Both the position numbers and the translations under genes were made by a program. Of a DNA stretch of 64,000 nucleotides, positions 1 to 8,018 are shown one piece after another (positions within the stretch are counted from its first letter, which is position 1; every line of letters begins with the position of its first letter). Origin of the DNA: CATOSK01 sp034423195 (GTDB taxonomy: Bacteria > Chloroflexota > Dehalococcoidia > Lucifugimonadales > UBA3495); contig DAOUIZ010000034.1 in NCBI GenBank assembly GCA_034423195.1, forward strand, positions 62,001 to 126,000, in the 5' to 3' direction. The notes under the pieces are model-generated. The model saw nothing but the letters and a program-made list of their open reading frames with translations. It was not told the origin of the DNA and did no database searches.

Positions 1-9
1 CGGGAGCCC

Positions 10-38
10 AATATATCAGAACCGCCTCAACCCGACAA
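10..38 (-). promoter_or_regulatory. possible sigma70-type promoter reading out of the left edge
   Basis: On the minus strand TTGTCG (33-38) and TATATT (10-15) are separated by exactly 17 nt. Transcription would leave the window leftwards, so the target is not visible. Seen: the two hexamers and spacing. Inferred: promoter function. Confidence 0.35.
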
Positions 39-280
39 TAAACCAAAGCCCTAATCCACCGAAAAGATGTCTGTGGAGGCGGGCTGGGACGACAACAGTG
101 CTTCCGGCTTCGGGGATGACGGTCTTTGAAACAGAATGCCGACTCGGAACGAGGGGCGCCCAAGAGATGCTACCGCACGAGAAGCCTGACCGTATCCATG
201 GCGCCTTCAACGGCCGCAGGTCATTAATCAGATACGGGAAAACGTGCTCACCGAGGCCAACATCTGCGGATTGGTGAAGC
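39..280. other. intergenic stretch without a supported gene
   Basis: I see no convincing coding sequence here. A short open frame on the minus strand has no family resemblance and no ribosome binding site. A segment near 100-125 (TTCCGGCTTCGGGGATGACGG) weakly resembles half of the palindromic repeats found at 26.1, 33.0, 47.5 and 48.1 kb and may be a decayed copy. Confidence 0.4.
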
Positions 281-356
281 TGGTGGAGATAGGGGGGCTC
301 GAACCCCCAACCTCGGCATTGCGAACGCCGCGCTCTCCCAGTTGAGCTATATCCCC
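281..356 (-). tRNA. tRNA-Ala (anticodon CGC)
   Basis: The reverse complement folds as a complete cloverleaf. The acceptor stem GGGGATA pairs with TATCTCC (one G-T). The D-arm is AGCTCAACTGGGAGAGC, and the anticodon stem CGGCG/TGCCG encloses the loop TTCGCAA with anticodon CGC. The T-arm is GGGGGTTCGAGCCCCC. The discriminator is A at 284 and the CCA tail is encoded at 283-281. It would read the GCG alanine codon, which is common in this GC-rich genome. The mature body without CCA is 284-356. Confidence 0.96.
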
Positions 357-537
357 ACTTGCGGTGCGGAACCGGAGGTTTCCGGTTTTAGGGGCCGGAC
401 CCGCCGGCCGACTGGTCATCCATCCCAGAGGGCTGCCGCTAATACCCTGGATGGGCGTGACTTGTCCAAAAGGGCTGCGCGGCAGAAGGATGGTACAGGA
501 ATGGTAAGTCCCGCCGACGAATGGTGTCAAGGCGTGG

Positions 538-1227
538 TCAAGAGGACGGGCGGGGCGGCAGGACTCCGGTCAGCCAGGGAACGAGGTCGTTGATGACGGC
601 CGGGGGGATTTCGTGTCCCATGGGGTATTCGTGGTAGCTAAGGGCGTAGCCTTCCTCTTCGAGGAAATCGCGGGCGGCCTGGGCAGTGTCCATGGAGATC
701 ATGGGGTCGTGGTCGCCGTGGGCGATGAAGATGGGCTGTTCCCGGTTGTCGGGGAGCCTGGCCTTGAGGATATCCCGGTCGGGGAGGGTGGCGCTGAGGG
801 CAGCGAGGCCGGCGAAGACGTGGGGACGGTCCAAGCCGCAGCGGTAGGTCATTCCGCCGCCCTGGGAGAAACCCATTAGTACGGCATTTCCCGGGGCTGT
901 GCCGAACTGGGCGAAGATGTCGTCGAAGTAGGCGGCAACCTGTTCCTCGGCTTTCTGGAAGTCCTCGGGCTGGGCCTGCCCCCGGGGAGGGTGCCAGCCG
1001 TATCCAACCATGCCGAGGCCGACGTTGAAGGGAATGGGCGCGTTGGGGAGGCTGTAAACATAACCTTCCCGGTGGATGGAGGGGGCCAGTCCGGCGAGGT
1101 CGCGCATGTTGGCGCCGAAACCGTGGAGCAGAATGACCAGCGGGTAGGCGGCGTCTTCCCGATAGTCGTCGGGATAGATATTCAGGTAGGCCAGGGACTG
1201 GCCCTGGTGCTGTTCAGCTTTCATCAA
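538..1227 (-). CDS. alpha/beta-fold phospholipase/carboxylesterase family hydrolase
   Basis: This 229-residue protein has the length of the single-domain carboxylesterase/phospholipase family (Abhydrolase_2, YpfH-like). The oxyanion-hole motif LLHGFG is near residue 36. The nucleophile elbow is GFSQGG with Ser121, the acid is Asp174 in GDHDPM, and the base is His205 in MGHEI. The triad is therefore intact and in canonical order. No signal peptide is seen, so it should be cytosolic and act on short-chain carboxyl esters or lysophospholipid-like substrates; the exact substrate cannot be told. It stands alone, with the tRNA on one side and a repeat-containing gap on the other. Confidence 0.85.
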   Translation of the reverse strand: MMKAEQHQGQSLAYLNIYPDDYREDAAYPLVILLHGFGANMRDLAGLAPSIHREGYVYSLPNAPIPFNVGLGMVGYGWHPPRGQAQPEDFQKAEEQVAAYFDDIFAQFGTAPGNAVLMGFSQGGGMTYRCGLDRPHVFAGLAALSATLPDRDILKARLPDNREQPIFIAHGDHDPMISMDTAQAARDFLEEEGYALSYHEYPMGHEIPPAVINDLVPWLTGVLPPRPSS

Positions 1228-1295
1228 AGCCCCTTTTGGCGGGAATGCAGAGTCATCCTAACACGAGAGGGCCAGAAACGCCGGTGGTCCTGATG

Positions 1296-1622
1296 GGAAG
1301 AAAAAATCTGCCCTATTCTGCCTCATTTTGTCCCATTCCCAGAGGTGTGGAGAGGGCTGGACTCCCGAATTGGGGCTCATTCCGTTCCGTTTTGCGCTAT
1401 GGAGCCGGGATGGGCACCGAAGGGGAAGGCAACGCCGGGCCGGAAGGTCGTGCGGACAGAATCCATGGGTCCATAGTAGTGAGGCGGCTGCGGGGTTGGC
1501 AAGGGGGAACTGTCAGCAATCCGGGGCGAGGACGGGAGAAACGGCCGAGTTTTTGCACTTTCATGTTGGTGCTTCCGACCTGCATGATAGTGCTGTTTCA
1601 CCAACATGCTGGTGCTTTCGGC
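1296..1622. repeat. dispersed intergenic repeat, copy A (diverged, with an internal insertion)
   Basis: This is the first of three copies (others near 38842-39085 and 47163-47433). It fills most of the 514-nt gap between the esterase and the DUF952 gene. Shared blocks in order are: an A-tract (GAAGAAAAAA); three CATTTTG-like units at about 10-nt spacing; the core GTCCATAGTAGTGAGGCGGC followed by GCGGGGTTGGCAAGGGGGAA and TGTCAGC; and a tail of CATG-centred units such as CACCAACATGCTGGTGCTTT. Copy A has about 80 extra nt after the iterons. Downstream at 1678-1683 is a TACAAT box that may serve the next gene, but its -35 match is poor. No protein is supported in the element. Confidence 0.7.
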
Positions 1623-1741
1623 GGGTGGGACAGCCCAGGCGTCTGACCCCGGCGCTGTCCGGTCGGGAGCGGTGGGTTACAATGGCGGTACCAGTCCTGG
1701 TTGGATGGTTTCCGTCCCGGGTTGGATAGCGGGGAGGATTT

Positions 1742-2089
1742 ATGGCGAGCATATTGCATCTTATTGACCGGGCGAGCTGGGACGAGTCCCGGAGCAAGGG
1801 GGAGCATCGTCCCGAGTCGCTGGCCAGCGAGGGGTTCATCCACTGTTCGCAGGATGAGGAGCAGATGCTGCGGGTGGCGTACCGGCTCTACCCGGGAAGG
1901 GATGACATGATGGTCCTAGACGTGGACACGGATCGGCTGGAGGCGCCGGTCAAGCGGGAGCCGAGCCGGTCGGGGGAGATTTATCCGCACATCTACGGGC
2001 CGCTGAACCTGGCGGCGGTGGACAAGGTGTGGCGGCTGGCGTTGGATGCCGACGGAGGGTATTCGCTGGAACCGGAATCAGGCGTCTGA
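1742..2089 (+). CDS. DUF952 family protein
   Basis: The 115-residue protein matches the DUF952 family in length and pattern. It opens with ILHLIDRASW, has the signature EGFIHCSQ around residues 37-44, and ends with a block PHIYGPLNLAAVDKVW near residues 83-98. Members are small soluble proteins, sometimes annotated as glutathione-S-transferase-related, but no activity is established. The start is preceded by a GGGGAGG-like Shine-Dalgarno sequence. The stop lies inside an AGGCGT-CTG-ACGCCT hairpin (2080-2094), and the next gene begins 6 nt later, so the two are probably co-transcribed and coupled. Confidence 0.85.
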   Translation: MASILHLIDRASWDESRSKGEHRPESLASEGFIHCSQDEEQMLRVAYRLYPGRDDMMVLDVDTDRLEAPVKREPSRSGEIYPHIYGPLNLAAVDKVWRLALDADGGYSLEPESGV

Positions 2090-2095
2090 CGCCTC

Positions 2096-3037
2096 GTGAT
2101 CGGTGGGACTTATACGGCGGCGGAGGTCGAGGAAATCCGGCGGGCGATTGCCTCCCTGGAAAGCCGGCCTGCTGCCGAACAAGGGGCGGCGGAGGCTGCC
2201 GTTGCCGAGGGGAACTGCCCACCGCCGCTGGCCTCGCTGTGGGGGCTGTCCGCGGAGAATCCGCCGTTGTTCGAGCGATTGTGCGGGGATAGCAAGGCCC
2301 TGACCTACTCCATTTTTGGGTTCTTCCCGAGAGTACACGATTGGGTCTACGGGCAGGAAGTCCCTCCGGCGGTGGCGTGGGAAGGGCGGACGCGGGGGTT
2401 GGTCGCCCTGTTGGATAACGGAGATGACGGGGCGGCGGTCAAGCCCAAGCAGAGCCGGCGGGAGGACGAGATTGCGGGGATCGCCGGGGAACTGGGGGTG
2501 GGTCCCGCACAACGAGAGAGCCTGACCGGGTTCCTGTGCGAGGACCTGGTGCGGGGGAGGTACTTCACAGAGCTGTCGGTCGAGGGGGTTGCGGAGGAGT
2601 CCTGGCTGGAAATGGGGCAAGGGCTGGGTCGGATGCTGGCAGCTCTACACGGCCGGGGAGTCTGCTACAACGACGCGACGTTCTCGGACCCGGAGGGGCG
2701 GTCGCACCTTCTGGCCGACGAGGACGGTGGGTTGACGTTGATTGACTTCGGGGTTTCGGTGCTGCTGGACCGGCATCCGCAGCTGGAGGGGGAGGAGGTG
2801 TTCAACCTGCTGCGGACCGATCCCATGTTCCGGGTGTTCCGGGGCATGGCCTCAAGTCCCGAGGATATCCAGAGGTTGGTGTACGATTACGGGCGGAAAC
2901 TGGCGGGGACCAGCAAGGAAAGTATCCTCTCGCGGGACCTGCGGTTTGCGGAGCAGGGCATCGGGTTCGTCTCCCAGAGGATGGGGGAGCGTGTTGGCGC
3001 GCTGGTGGCTACGGGGTTCCGGGAGGGCTATGGGTGA
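2096..3037 (+). CDS. protein-kinase-fold (Bud32/RIO-like) protein
   Basis: This is a 313-residue soluble protein with a GTG start only 6 nt after the DUF952 stop. The C-terminal half carries kinase-like hallmarks. LHGRGVCYND stands where kinases have the catalytic HxD loop, with the final Asp kept. About 25 residues later LIDFG matches the metal-binding DFG motif. This arrangement recalls small atypical kinases such as Bud32/RIO or aminoglycoside-phosphotransferase-like proteins. The N-terminal ~90 residues are not recognised, and the usual glycine-rich loop is not obvious. Phosphotransfer is therefore plausible by fold, but the substrate is unknown. Confidence 0.55.
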   Translation: MIGGTYTAAEVEEIRRAIASLESRPAAEQGAAEAAVAEGNCPPPLASLWGLSAENPPLFERLCGDSKALTYSIFGFFPRVHDWVYGQEVPPAVAWEGRTRGLVALLDNGDDGAAVKPKQSRREDEIAGIAGELGVGPAQRESLTGFLCEDLVRGRYFTELSVEGVAEESWLEMGQGLGRMLAALHGRGVCYNDATFSDPEGRSHLLADEDGGLTLIDFGVSVLLDRHPQLEGEEVFNLLRTDPMFRVFRGMASSPEDIQRLVYDYGRKLAGTSKESILSRDLRFAEQGIGFVSQRMGERVGALVATGFREGYG

Positions 3038-3067
3038 GAGCGGCGGGGAAGCCGAGGGGAAAAATGA

Positions 3068-3092
3068 CGGGCCGCTTCCTGTGCGGCCCGTT
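3068..3092. terminator. bidirectional intrinsic terminator
   Basis: The stem ACGGGCCGC / GCGGCCCGT (9 bp, loop TTCCTGT) lies between two convergent genes. On the minus strand it is followed by CATTTTTCC, and on the plus strand by a shorter T-tract. It can end the kinase-like gene on one side and the oxidase operon on the other. Confidence 0.75.
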
Positions 3093-3123
3093 TGCTGTTC
3101 GGGGTTATGCCGGTGCGAGGGTT

Positions 3124-3921
3124 TTACTGGGTGAGGAGGTACTGGACGAGGGCTTCTACGTCGGCGTCGGAGAGGTTCGCGGCGGTGACCAGGGGGGCCA
3201 TGACGCCGGGTGAGCAGGCGGTGCCAGCACCGGTCACGCAGCCCTCTTCGATGAAGGCGTCGGGTTCAAGGATGGACTCGCGGAGGTAGTCCTCGGCGGA
3301 CATGCCGGACTTGCGGGTGGCGGCATCGGCGCCGATGCCGGTGAGGGCAGGTCCTAAGACGCCGATTTCGGAGACGCCGGCGATGATGTGGCAGGTGTAG
3401 CACTGACCGTTGCCGAGGAAGATGGCCTCGCCATCGCCACCACCGGCGGCGGCCGGAGCGGCGGGTTCAGCAGAGGCGGAGGGCTCGGCCGGGGTCCCAG
3501 CAGGGTCCGGGGAAGCGGCCGGTGCGGGAGACGCCGGTTCGGGGGCGTGGCTAGCTTCGGGGTCGTAGGGGACGGCGTGGGCCTGGGCGTAATCCCGGGG
3601 GGTTGGCTGGAAGGAGCCGAACAGTCCCAGGACGGCTGACACGACCAGGAGGGCGAGGAACAGTCCGGCGAGGAACACGGTGGTGAACATCCTGGGGTCG
3701 AACCGCAAGTGCATGTACCAGCCGATGACGATGGCGAACTTGAGGATGGACAGGATGAAGAGGGGCGCCACCACCAGCGAGGACCCCTGCAGGGACTCGG
3801 GGACGATGATGAAGAACTCGACTGCCGTGATGACGAACAGGATGATGGCAATGAAGACGTACTGACGGAACGTGGGGTGGTGTCCCCCATCGTGATGCTC
3901 TTCGGAGTGGTGGGCGCTCAT
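3124..3921 (-). CDS. cytochrome c oxidase subunit IV fused to a cytochrome c domain
   Basis: This 265-residue protein joins two modules. The N-terminal ~105 residues are a prokaryotic oxidase subunit IV (caa3/COX4-like). It has a His-rich cytosolic start and three membrane segments at about 20-40, 50-70 and 80-102, including the IGWYMHLRFDP signature. A Pro/Ala/Glu-rich linker (about 115-163) leads to a class I cytochrome c domain with heme motif CYTCH (174-178). PGVMAPL near the C-terminus contains a candidate axial Met. It is the last gene of the ctaC-D-E operon, 13 nt after ctaE. Subunit IV is normally only about 100 residues, so the heme domain is an added electron-entry or relay module (inference). 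Confidence 0.88.
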   Translation of the reverse strand: MSAHHSEEHHDGGHHPTFRQYVFIAIILFVITAVEFFIIVPESLQGSSLVVAPLFILSILKFAIVIGWYMHLRFDPRMFTTVFLAGLFLALLVVSAVLGLFGSFQPTPRDYAQAHAVPYDPEASHAPEPASPAPAASPDPAGTPAEPSASAEPAAPAAAGGGDGEAIFLGNGQCYTCHIIAGVSEIGVLGPALTGIGADAATRKSGMSAEDYLRESILEPDAFIEEGCVTGAGTACSPGVMAPLVTAANLSDADVEALVQYLLTQ

Positions 3922-3934
3922 TAAACCGTGCTCC

Positions 3935-4615
3935 TTAGGTGGGAAGGACCGTCAACGAGGACTGGAGTAAGGCGTGGGACTCGGCCGCCACGGGGCCGCT
4001 GTCGAATCCGCCAACCAGGTACAACAGGGTGAAAATCACGATCCAGACGATGTCGACGAAGTGCCAGTACAGCCCGGCGATCTCCACGTCGAGGGCGGTG
4101 GCCGGTCCCAGCCTGCCCTTGCGGGCTATGATGAAGAGGGCGAAGAGCCAGACGATTCCCAGCGTGACGTGGGCGCCGTGGAAGCCGGTGAGGGTGAAGA
4201 AGGTGGTGCCGAAAAGGTTGGTGTCAATCTTGAGGCCGTGGGCCCGGAACTCGTTGAATTCGTAGACCTGGAATCCGATGAAGATGGCTCCCATGAAGCA
4301 GGTGGCGAGGAGCCAAAGCTGGATTCCCCGCTGGTCGTTGCGGTGGGTGGCGGCGAGGGCCTGCACCATGGCGAAGCTGCTGCAGAGCAGGACGAAGGTG
4401 CTGACGGTGGTGATGGGAACGTCGATGATGTCGATGGGGTAGGGGCCGACCAGGCTCTGACCCCGGTACACCATGTAGGTGGCGATGAGGGAGCCGAAGA
4501 ACAGGCAGTCGGAACTGAGGAACACCCACATCAGCAGCTTCCGGTGGTTGAGACCGGTGCTGGTATAGGTGTGGTCTACGTCGGAAGTGGGCAGCTGTCC
4601 GGTGGCTTGAGCCAA
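3935..4615 (-). CDS. ctaE: cytochrome c oxidase subunit III
   Basis: This 226-residue integral membrane protein belongs to the heme-copper oxidase subunit III family. Recognisable motifs are FLSSDCLFF in the first helix, the conserved GFQVYEF in the middle, and TGFHGAHVTLG followed by AGLYWHFVDIVWI at the end. The last is diagnostic for the family. About five to seven transmembrane helices are visible. Subunit III has no metal centre; it stabilises the catalytic subunit and influences proton uptake. It sits 12 nt after ctaD and 13 nt before the subunit IV fusion, in one operon. Confidence 0.95.
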   Translation of the reverse strand: MAQATGQLPTSDVDHTYTSTGLNHRKLLMWVFLSSDCLFFGSLIATYMVYRGQSLVGPYPIDIIDVPITTVSTFVLLCSSFAMVQALAATHRNDQRGIQLWLLATCFMGAIFIGFQVYEFNEFRAHGLKIDTNLFGTTFFTLTGFHGAHVTLGIVWLFALFIIARKGRLGPATALDVEIAGLYWHFVDIVWIVIFTLLYLVGGFDSGPVAAESHALLQSSLTVLPT

Positions 4616-4627
4616 GGCTGGGGCCTC

Positions 4628-6514
4628 CTAATGGTGGGCTTCGTGATGGCCTTCGGCGTCGTGATGGGACTCGGGAGCAGGGGGTTCGTTGCTCCAGCCG
4701 ATCACTCCGACAAAGGCGATCAGTCCGCCGATGAAGGGCAGAGGATACTTGATGTAATCCAAGGGGAACTCGAAGAAGAACCCGGCGGCCAGCAGGACCG
4801 TTCCCACCGCCGTGACGAAAGGCCAGTAGGAAGGGCTGGGCATGTGGATGGTCTCGGGGTCGACATAAGGCTCGGGGGCGGTGATGGGATTGCCCTCGGC
4901 CTCGGCCCGGCGCTTGACGATCCAGTAATGGTCCTGGCCCACCACCTGGGGAATCTTGGCGAAGTTGTAGGGCGGCGGCGGGGAGGCGATGGACCACTCG
5001 AGGCCGGGGGCGTCCCAAGGGTCGTGACCCGCTTCCTGGCCGCTGTACACGGACTTGAAGAAGTTGACCAGGAACACTACTACGCCGACGAACAACACGA
5101 TGTACCCGAGGGAGGAGAGCATGTTGAGGGCGTCCCAGCCGTACTCGGTGGAGTAGGTGTAGATGCGGCGGGGCATTCCGTTGAGGCCGACGTAGTGCAT
5201 GGGGAAGAAGGTGATGTTCATACCGATGAACAGGAGCCAGAAGTTGATCTTGCCCAGAGTCTCGTCCAAGAGCTTGCCGGTTATCTTGGGGAACCAGTAG
5301 TAGATGCCGGCGAAGAGGGCGAAGATGGAGCCTCCGAATAGGACGTAGTGGATGTGGGCGACGATGTAGTAGGTGTCCTGCTGCTGGGCGTCGGAGGGGG
5401 ACACGGCGTGGGAGACGCCGCTGAGACCGCCCACGATGAACAGGGCGATGAATCCGACGGAGAACAGCATGGGGGTCTTGAAGTCGATGGAGCCGCCCCA
5501 CATGGTGCCGATCCAGTTGAAAATCTTCACTCCGGTGGGCACGGCGATGAGCATGGTGGTGATGGTGAAGACGGAGTTGGCCACCGGGCCGAGGCCGACG
5601 GTGAACATGTGATGGCTCCAGACGGCCCATCCCATGATGCCGATGACGATGCCGGAGAAGACCACCACCGGGTAGCCGAAGAGGGGCTTCCGGGAGAAGG
5701 TGGGGAGGATTTCGGAGACGATTCCCATGGCGGGGAGGATGAGAATGTACACCTCAGGGTGTCCGAAGATCCAGAAGAGGTGCTGCCACAGGATGGGGTC
5801 GCCGCCGCCGGCGGTGTTGAAGAAGTGGGTGCCGAAGAGGCGGTCGAAGCTGAGCTCGATCAATCCGACGGTGATGACGGGGAAGGCGAGGACGAGGAGG
5901 ATTGAGGTGACGAGGGTCATCCAGACGAAGAGGGGCATCCGCATGAGGCTCATGCCCGGGGCGCGCATGTTGATGATGGTGACGACGAAGTTGAAGGCGG
6001 CGGCGAGGGAGGCGACGCCGAGGACCTGGAGGCCCATGGCCCAGAAGTCGATGCCCTGGCCAGCGCTGTAAGGCTTTTCGGTGAGGTTGGCGTAGGAGAA
6101 CCAGCCGGCGTCGGGGACCTGTCCGACGAGGAAGCTGGAGTGCATGAGCAGGGCGCCGAAGAGGAAGACCCAATAGCTGTAGGCGTTGAGGCGGGGGAAG
6201 GCGACGTCCCGCGCTCCGATGGCGAGGGGTATGACGAAGTTGAAGAAGGCCGCGCCCAGGGGCATGATGGCCATGAAAATCATGGCCGTGGCGTGCATGG
6301 TGAACATCTGGTTGAAGACGTCGGGGCTGACGAAGCCGTTGTCCGGCACGGCCAACTGGGCCCGGATGACGCCGGCTTCGACGCCGGCCACGAGGAAGAA
6401 GAAGAAGGCGGTTACGCCGTAGAGTATGCCGATGCGCTTGTGGTCTACGGTGGTAATCCAACTCCACAATCCGGTGGCGCTGACCGGTCGTGCTATTACA
6501 TCTGTTACGGCCAT
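4628..6514 (-). CDS. ctaD: cytochrome c oxidase subunit I
   Basis: This 628-residue heme-copper oxidase catalytic subunit has at least twelve transmembrane helices and binds heme a, heme a3 and CuB. Visible ligands and motifs are the heme a His in TMHATAMIF, the CuB/Glu region FGHPEVYILILP, the CuB His pair in WSHHMFTVG, and the distal HIHYVLFGG / HYVG region. The Glu of HPEVY indicates an A1-type proton path. The C-terminus adds two further membrane segments and a His/Glu-rich tail (ESHHDAEGHHEAHH). It lies 12 nt before ctaE. Together with ctaC it reduces O2 to water and pumps protons. The 162-nt gap to ctaC holds tandem repeats. Confidence 0.97.
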   Translation of the reverse strand: MAVTDVIARPVSATGLWSWITTVDHKRIGILYGVTAFFFFLVAGVEAGVIRAQLAVPDNGFVSPDVFNQMFTMHATAMIFMAIMPLGAAFFNFVIPLAIGARDVAFPRLNAYSYWVFLFGALLMHSSFLVGQVPDAGWFSYANLTEKPYSAGQGIDFWAMGLQVLGVASLAAAFNFVVTIINMRAPGMSLMRMPLFVWMTLVTSILLVLAFPVITVGLIELSFDRLFGTHFFNTAGGGDPILWQHLFWIFGHPEVYILILPAMGIVSEILPTFSRKPLFGYPVVVFSGIVIGIMGWAVWSHHMFTVGLGPVANSVFTITTMLIAVPTGVKIFNWIGTMWGGSIDFKTPMLFSVGFIALFIVGGLSGVSHAVSPSDAQQQDTYYIVAHIHYVLFGGSIFALFAGIYYWFPKITGKLLDETLGKINFWLLFIGMNITFFPMHYVGLNGMPRRIYTYSTEYGWDALNMLSSLGYIVLFVGVVVFLVNFFKSVYSGQEAGHDPWDAPGLEWSIASPPPPYNFAKIPQVVGQDHYWIVKRRAEAEGNPITAPEPYVDPETIHMPSPSYWPFVTAVGTVLLAAGFFFEFPLDYIKYPLPFIGGLIAFVGVIGWSNEPPAPESHHDAEGHHEAHH

Positions 6515-6551
6515 TGCTGCCTCTGTTTACGGGTCGGCTACGACTGGTTCT

Positions 6552-6596
6552 GAGATTGCTTTACTTGAGATTGCCTTGCTTGACATTGCTTTGCTG
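6552..6596. repeat. three tandem 15-bp repeats between ctaC and ctaD
   Basis: GAGATTGCTTTACTT (6552-6566), GAGATTGCCTTGCTT (6567-6581) and GACATTGCTTTGCTG (6582-6596) follow each other without gaps, 38 nt upstream of the ctaD start. They lie in the 162-nt spacer of the oxidase operon. They may be an operator array or a slippage-prone leader; function is unknown. Confidence 0.8.
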
Positions 6597-6676
6597 AGAT
6601 GGCCGGGATGCCGGGGCATTCCCGGGCCAGAGCCCCAGAGTTCCTGCCACGCGGCGCGACTGTCCCCACAAAAAGT

Positions 6677-7861
6677 TTACTTTAAGCTGAGGAGATACTC
6701 AATCAACAGGGTGATTTCCTGCTGGCTCAAGCTGGAGCGGCCATCGGCGGTCTGGTAGATGGTGGCCCGCTCGGCCATGTAGTTGCCGGGCTTGACCTCC
6801 TCGGGGTCGGTGAGCCAGCGACGCAGGTTCTCCCGGTTCAGGTCCTCGATGCCAGCGGCGAAGGTGGTGCGGGTGGCGAGGTCGGTCAGGTTGGGCCCGG
6901 GGGCAAGACCTACGTCGGAGGACAGGAAACCGGCCATGCGTCCATCAACCACGGCCGGCAGGTCGATGCCGTTGGCGGTGTGGCAGATGACGCAGCCGCC
7001 CACTCCGTTGAAGATGGACTGTCCCTGGGAGGCCTGGGCGGACAACTGGGGCAGATCGCCCCATCCGGCGACCCAGGCGTCGTACTCGTCCCTGGTGAGG
7101 GACTCGACGATGAATTTCATCTGGGCGTGGGCGGTGCCGCAGAACTCGGCGCACTGGGCGTAGAAGATGCCGGTCTCGTCGGCCTGGAACCACATGCGGT
7201 TGTTGCGTGTGGGGACCACGTCGACCTTTCCGGCGAGCTTGGGCACCCAGAAGCTGTGGATTACGTCGTCGCTCTGGAGCAGAACCTCGACGGGGCGGCC
7301 TTCGGGGATCTTGAGCTCGTTGGCGGTGGTGATGACCTTCCCGTTGCCGTCGGCGTCGTGGTACTCGAATTCCCACCACCACTGGTGGCCGGTGACGGTA
7401 ATTTCGAGGACGGGGTTGTCGGCGGAAACGGGGGGCTTTTCCAGCTCGAAGAGGGTGACGACGGACCATCCGCCCAACGCAAGGATGAGGATGGTGGGGA
7501 TGACGGTCCAGGTTATTTCAAGGGGGGTGTTGCCGTGGACCTGCTTGGGAAGCCCCTGTCCGGGCCGGCGGCGGAACTTAATGGCCGCGTAGATGAGAGC
7601 GCCTTCCACCAGGATGAAGACGGCGACCATGACCCAGAGGAGGACGTTGAAGAGCAGAAGCTGCTGTTCGGCCACCGGGCCGGCGGTGCCGAAGGTGGAC
7701 TGCCGCGCTCCGGCGTCGCAGGCCAGCATGAGGACGGCGACGGCGAGGAGACCGAGGAGTACGAGATACTTACGGTGGAACCACTGCTTGAGGGGTTTCC
7801 GATGGGGAGTTCCAAGGGGCGGTGCCGGGGAATCTGCCCTACCGGGGGGCAAGTGGAGCAT
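6677..7861 (-). CDS. ctaC: cytochrome c oxidase subunit II with C-terminal cytochrome c domain
   Basis: The 394-residue protein begins with a membrane segment ending at LMLAC (Cys48), a possible but imperfect lipobox. A second membrane helix (about 66-93) and an amphipathic loop follow. The cupredoxin domain carries the CuA site: His202, Cys237, Cys241, His245 and Met248 in AQCAEFCGTAHAQM. A cytochrome c module follows with CVICH (290-294) and NYMAE as a candidate axial Met. This is the caa3-type arrangement, in which electrons enter through the fused heme, pass to CuA and then to subunit I. It is the first gene of the operon, with a strong promoter upstream and a GGGAGA ribosome site. Confidence 0.96.
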   Translation of the reverse strand: MLHLPPGRADSPAPPLGTPHRKPLKQWFHRKYLVLLGLLAVAVLMLACDAGARQSTFGTAGPVAEQQLLLFNVLLWVMVAVFILVEGALIYAAIKFRRRPGQGLPKQVHGNTPLEITWTVIPTILILALGGWSVVTLFELEKPPVSADNPVLEITVTGHQWWWEFEYHDADGNGKVITTANELKIPEGRPVEVLLQSDDVIHSFWVPKLAGKVDVVPTRNNRMWFQADETGIFYAQCAEFCGTAHAQMKFIVESLTRDEYDAWVAGWGDLPQLSAQASQGQSIFNGVGGCVICHTANGIDLPAVVDGRMAGFLSSDVGLAPGPNLTDLATRTTFAAGIEDLNRENLRRWLTDPEEVKPGNYMAERATIYQTADGRSSLSQQEITLLIEYLLSLK

Positions 7862-7915
7862 TTTGCGTGTCTCCCAATAGATCGCCTGAGTCTGTGCAAA
7901 ATTTCACTAGCGCCG

Positions 7916-7944
7916 ACAATAGCACAGGGATAGGGGGATGTCAA
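7916..7944 (-). promoter_or_regulatory. promoter of the ctaCDE-F operon
   Basis: On the minus strand a perfect TTGACA (7939-7944) is followed 17 nt later by TATTGT (7916-7921). It lies 55 nt upstream of the ctaC start, so the leader is about 45-50 nt. Confidence 0.8.
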
Positions 7945-8018
7945 TGTAAATTAACGGCTGCGGCAGGGCGGTTGGAGGCACCGGCCAGGGGCGCTCCGGC
8001 CGCCCTGCGGGGGTCTCT

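Noticed and set aside
342..593. Short plus-strand frame across the tRNA-Ala region
   Set aside because: It overlaps the tRNA and has no ribosome site or family resemblance.
3974..5341. 455-codon plus-strand frame
   Set aside because: Acidic Gly/Asp/Glu-rich shadow antisense to ctaE and ctaD.
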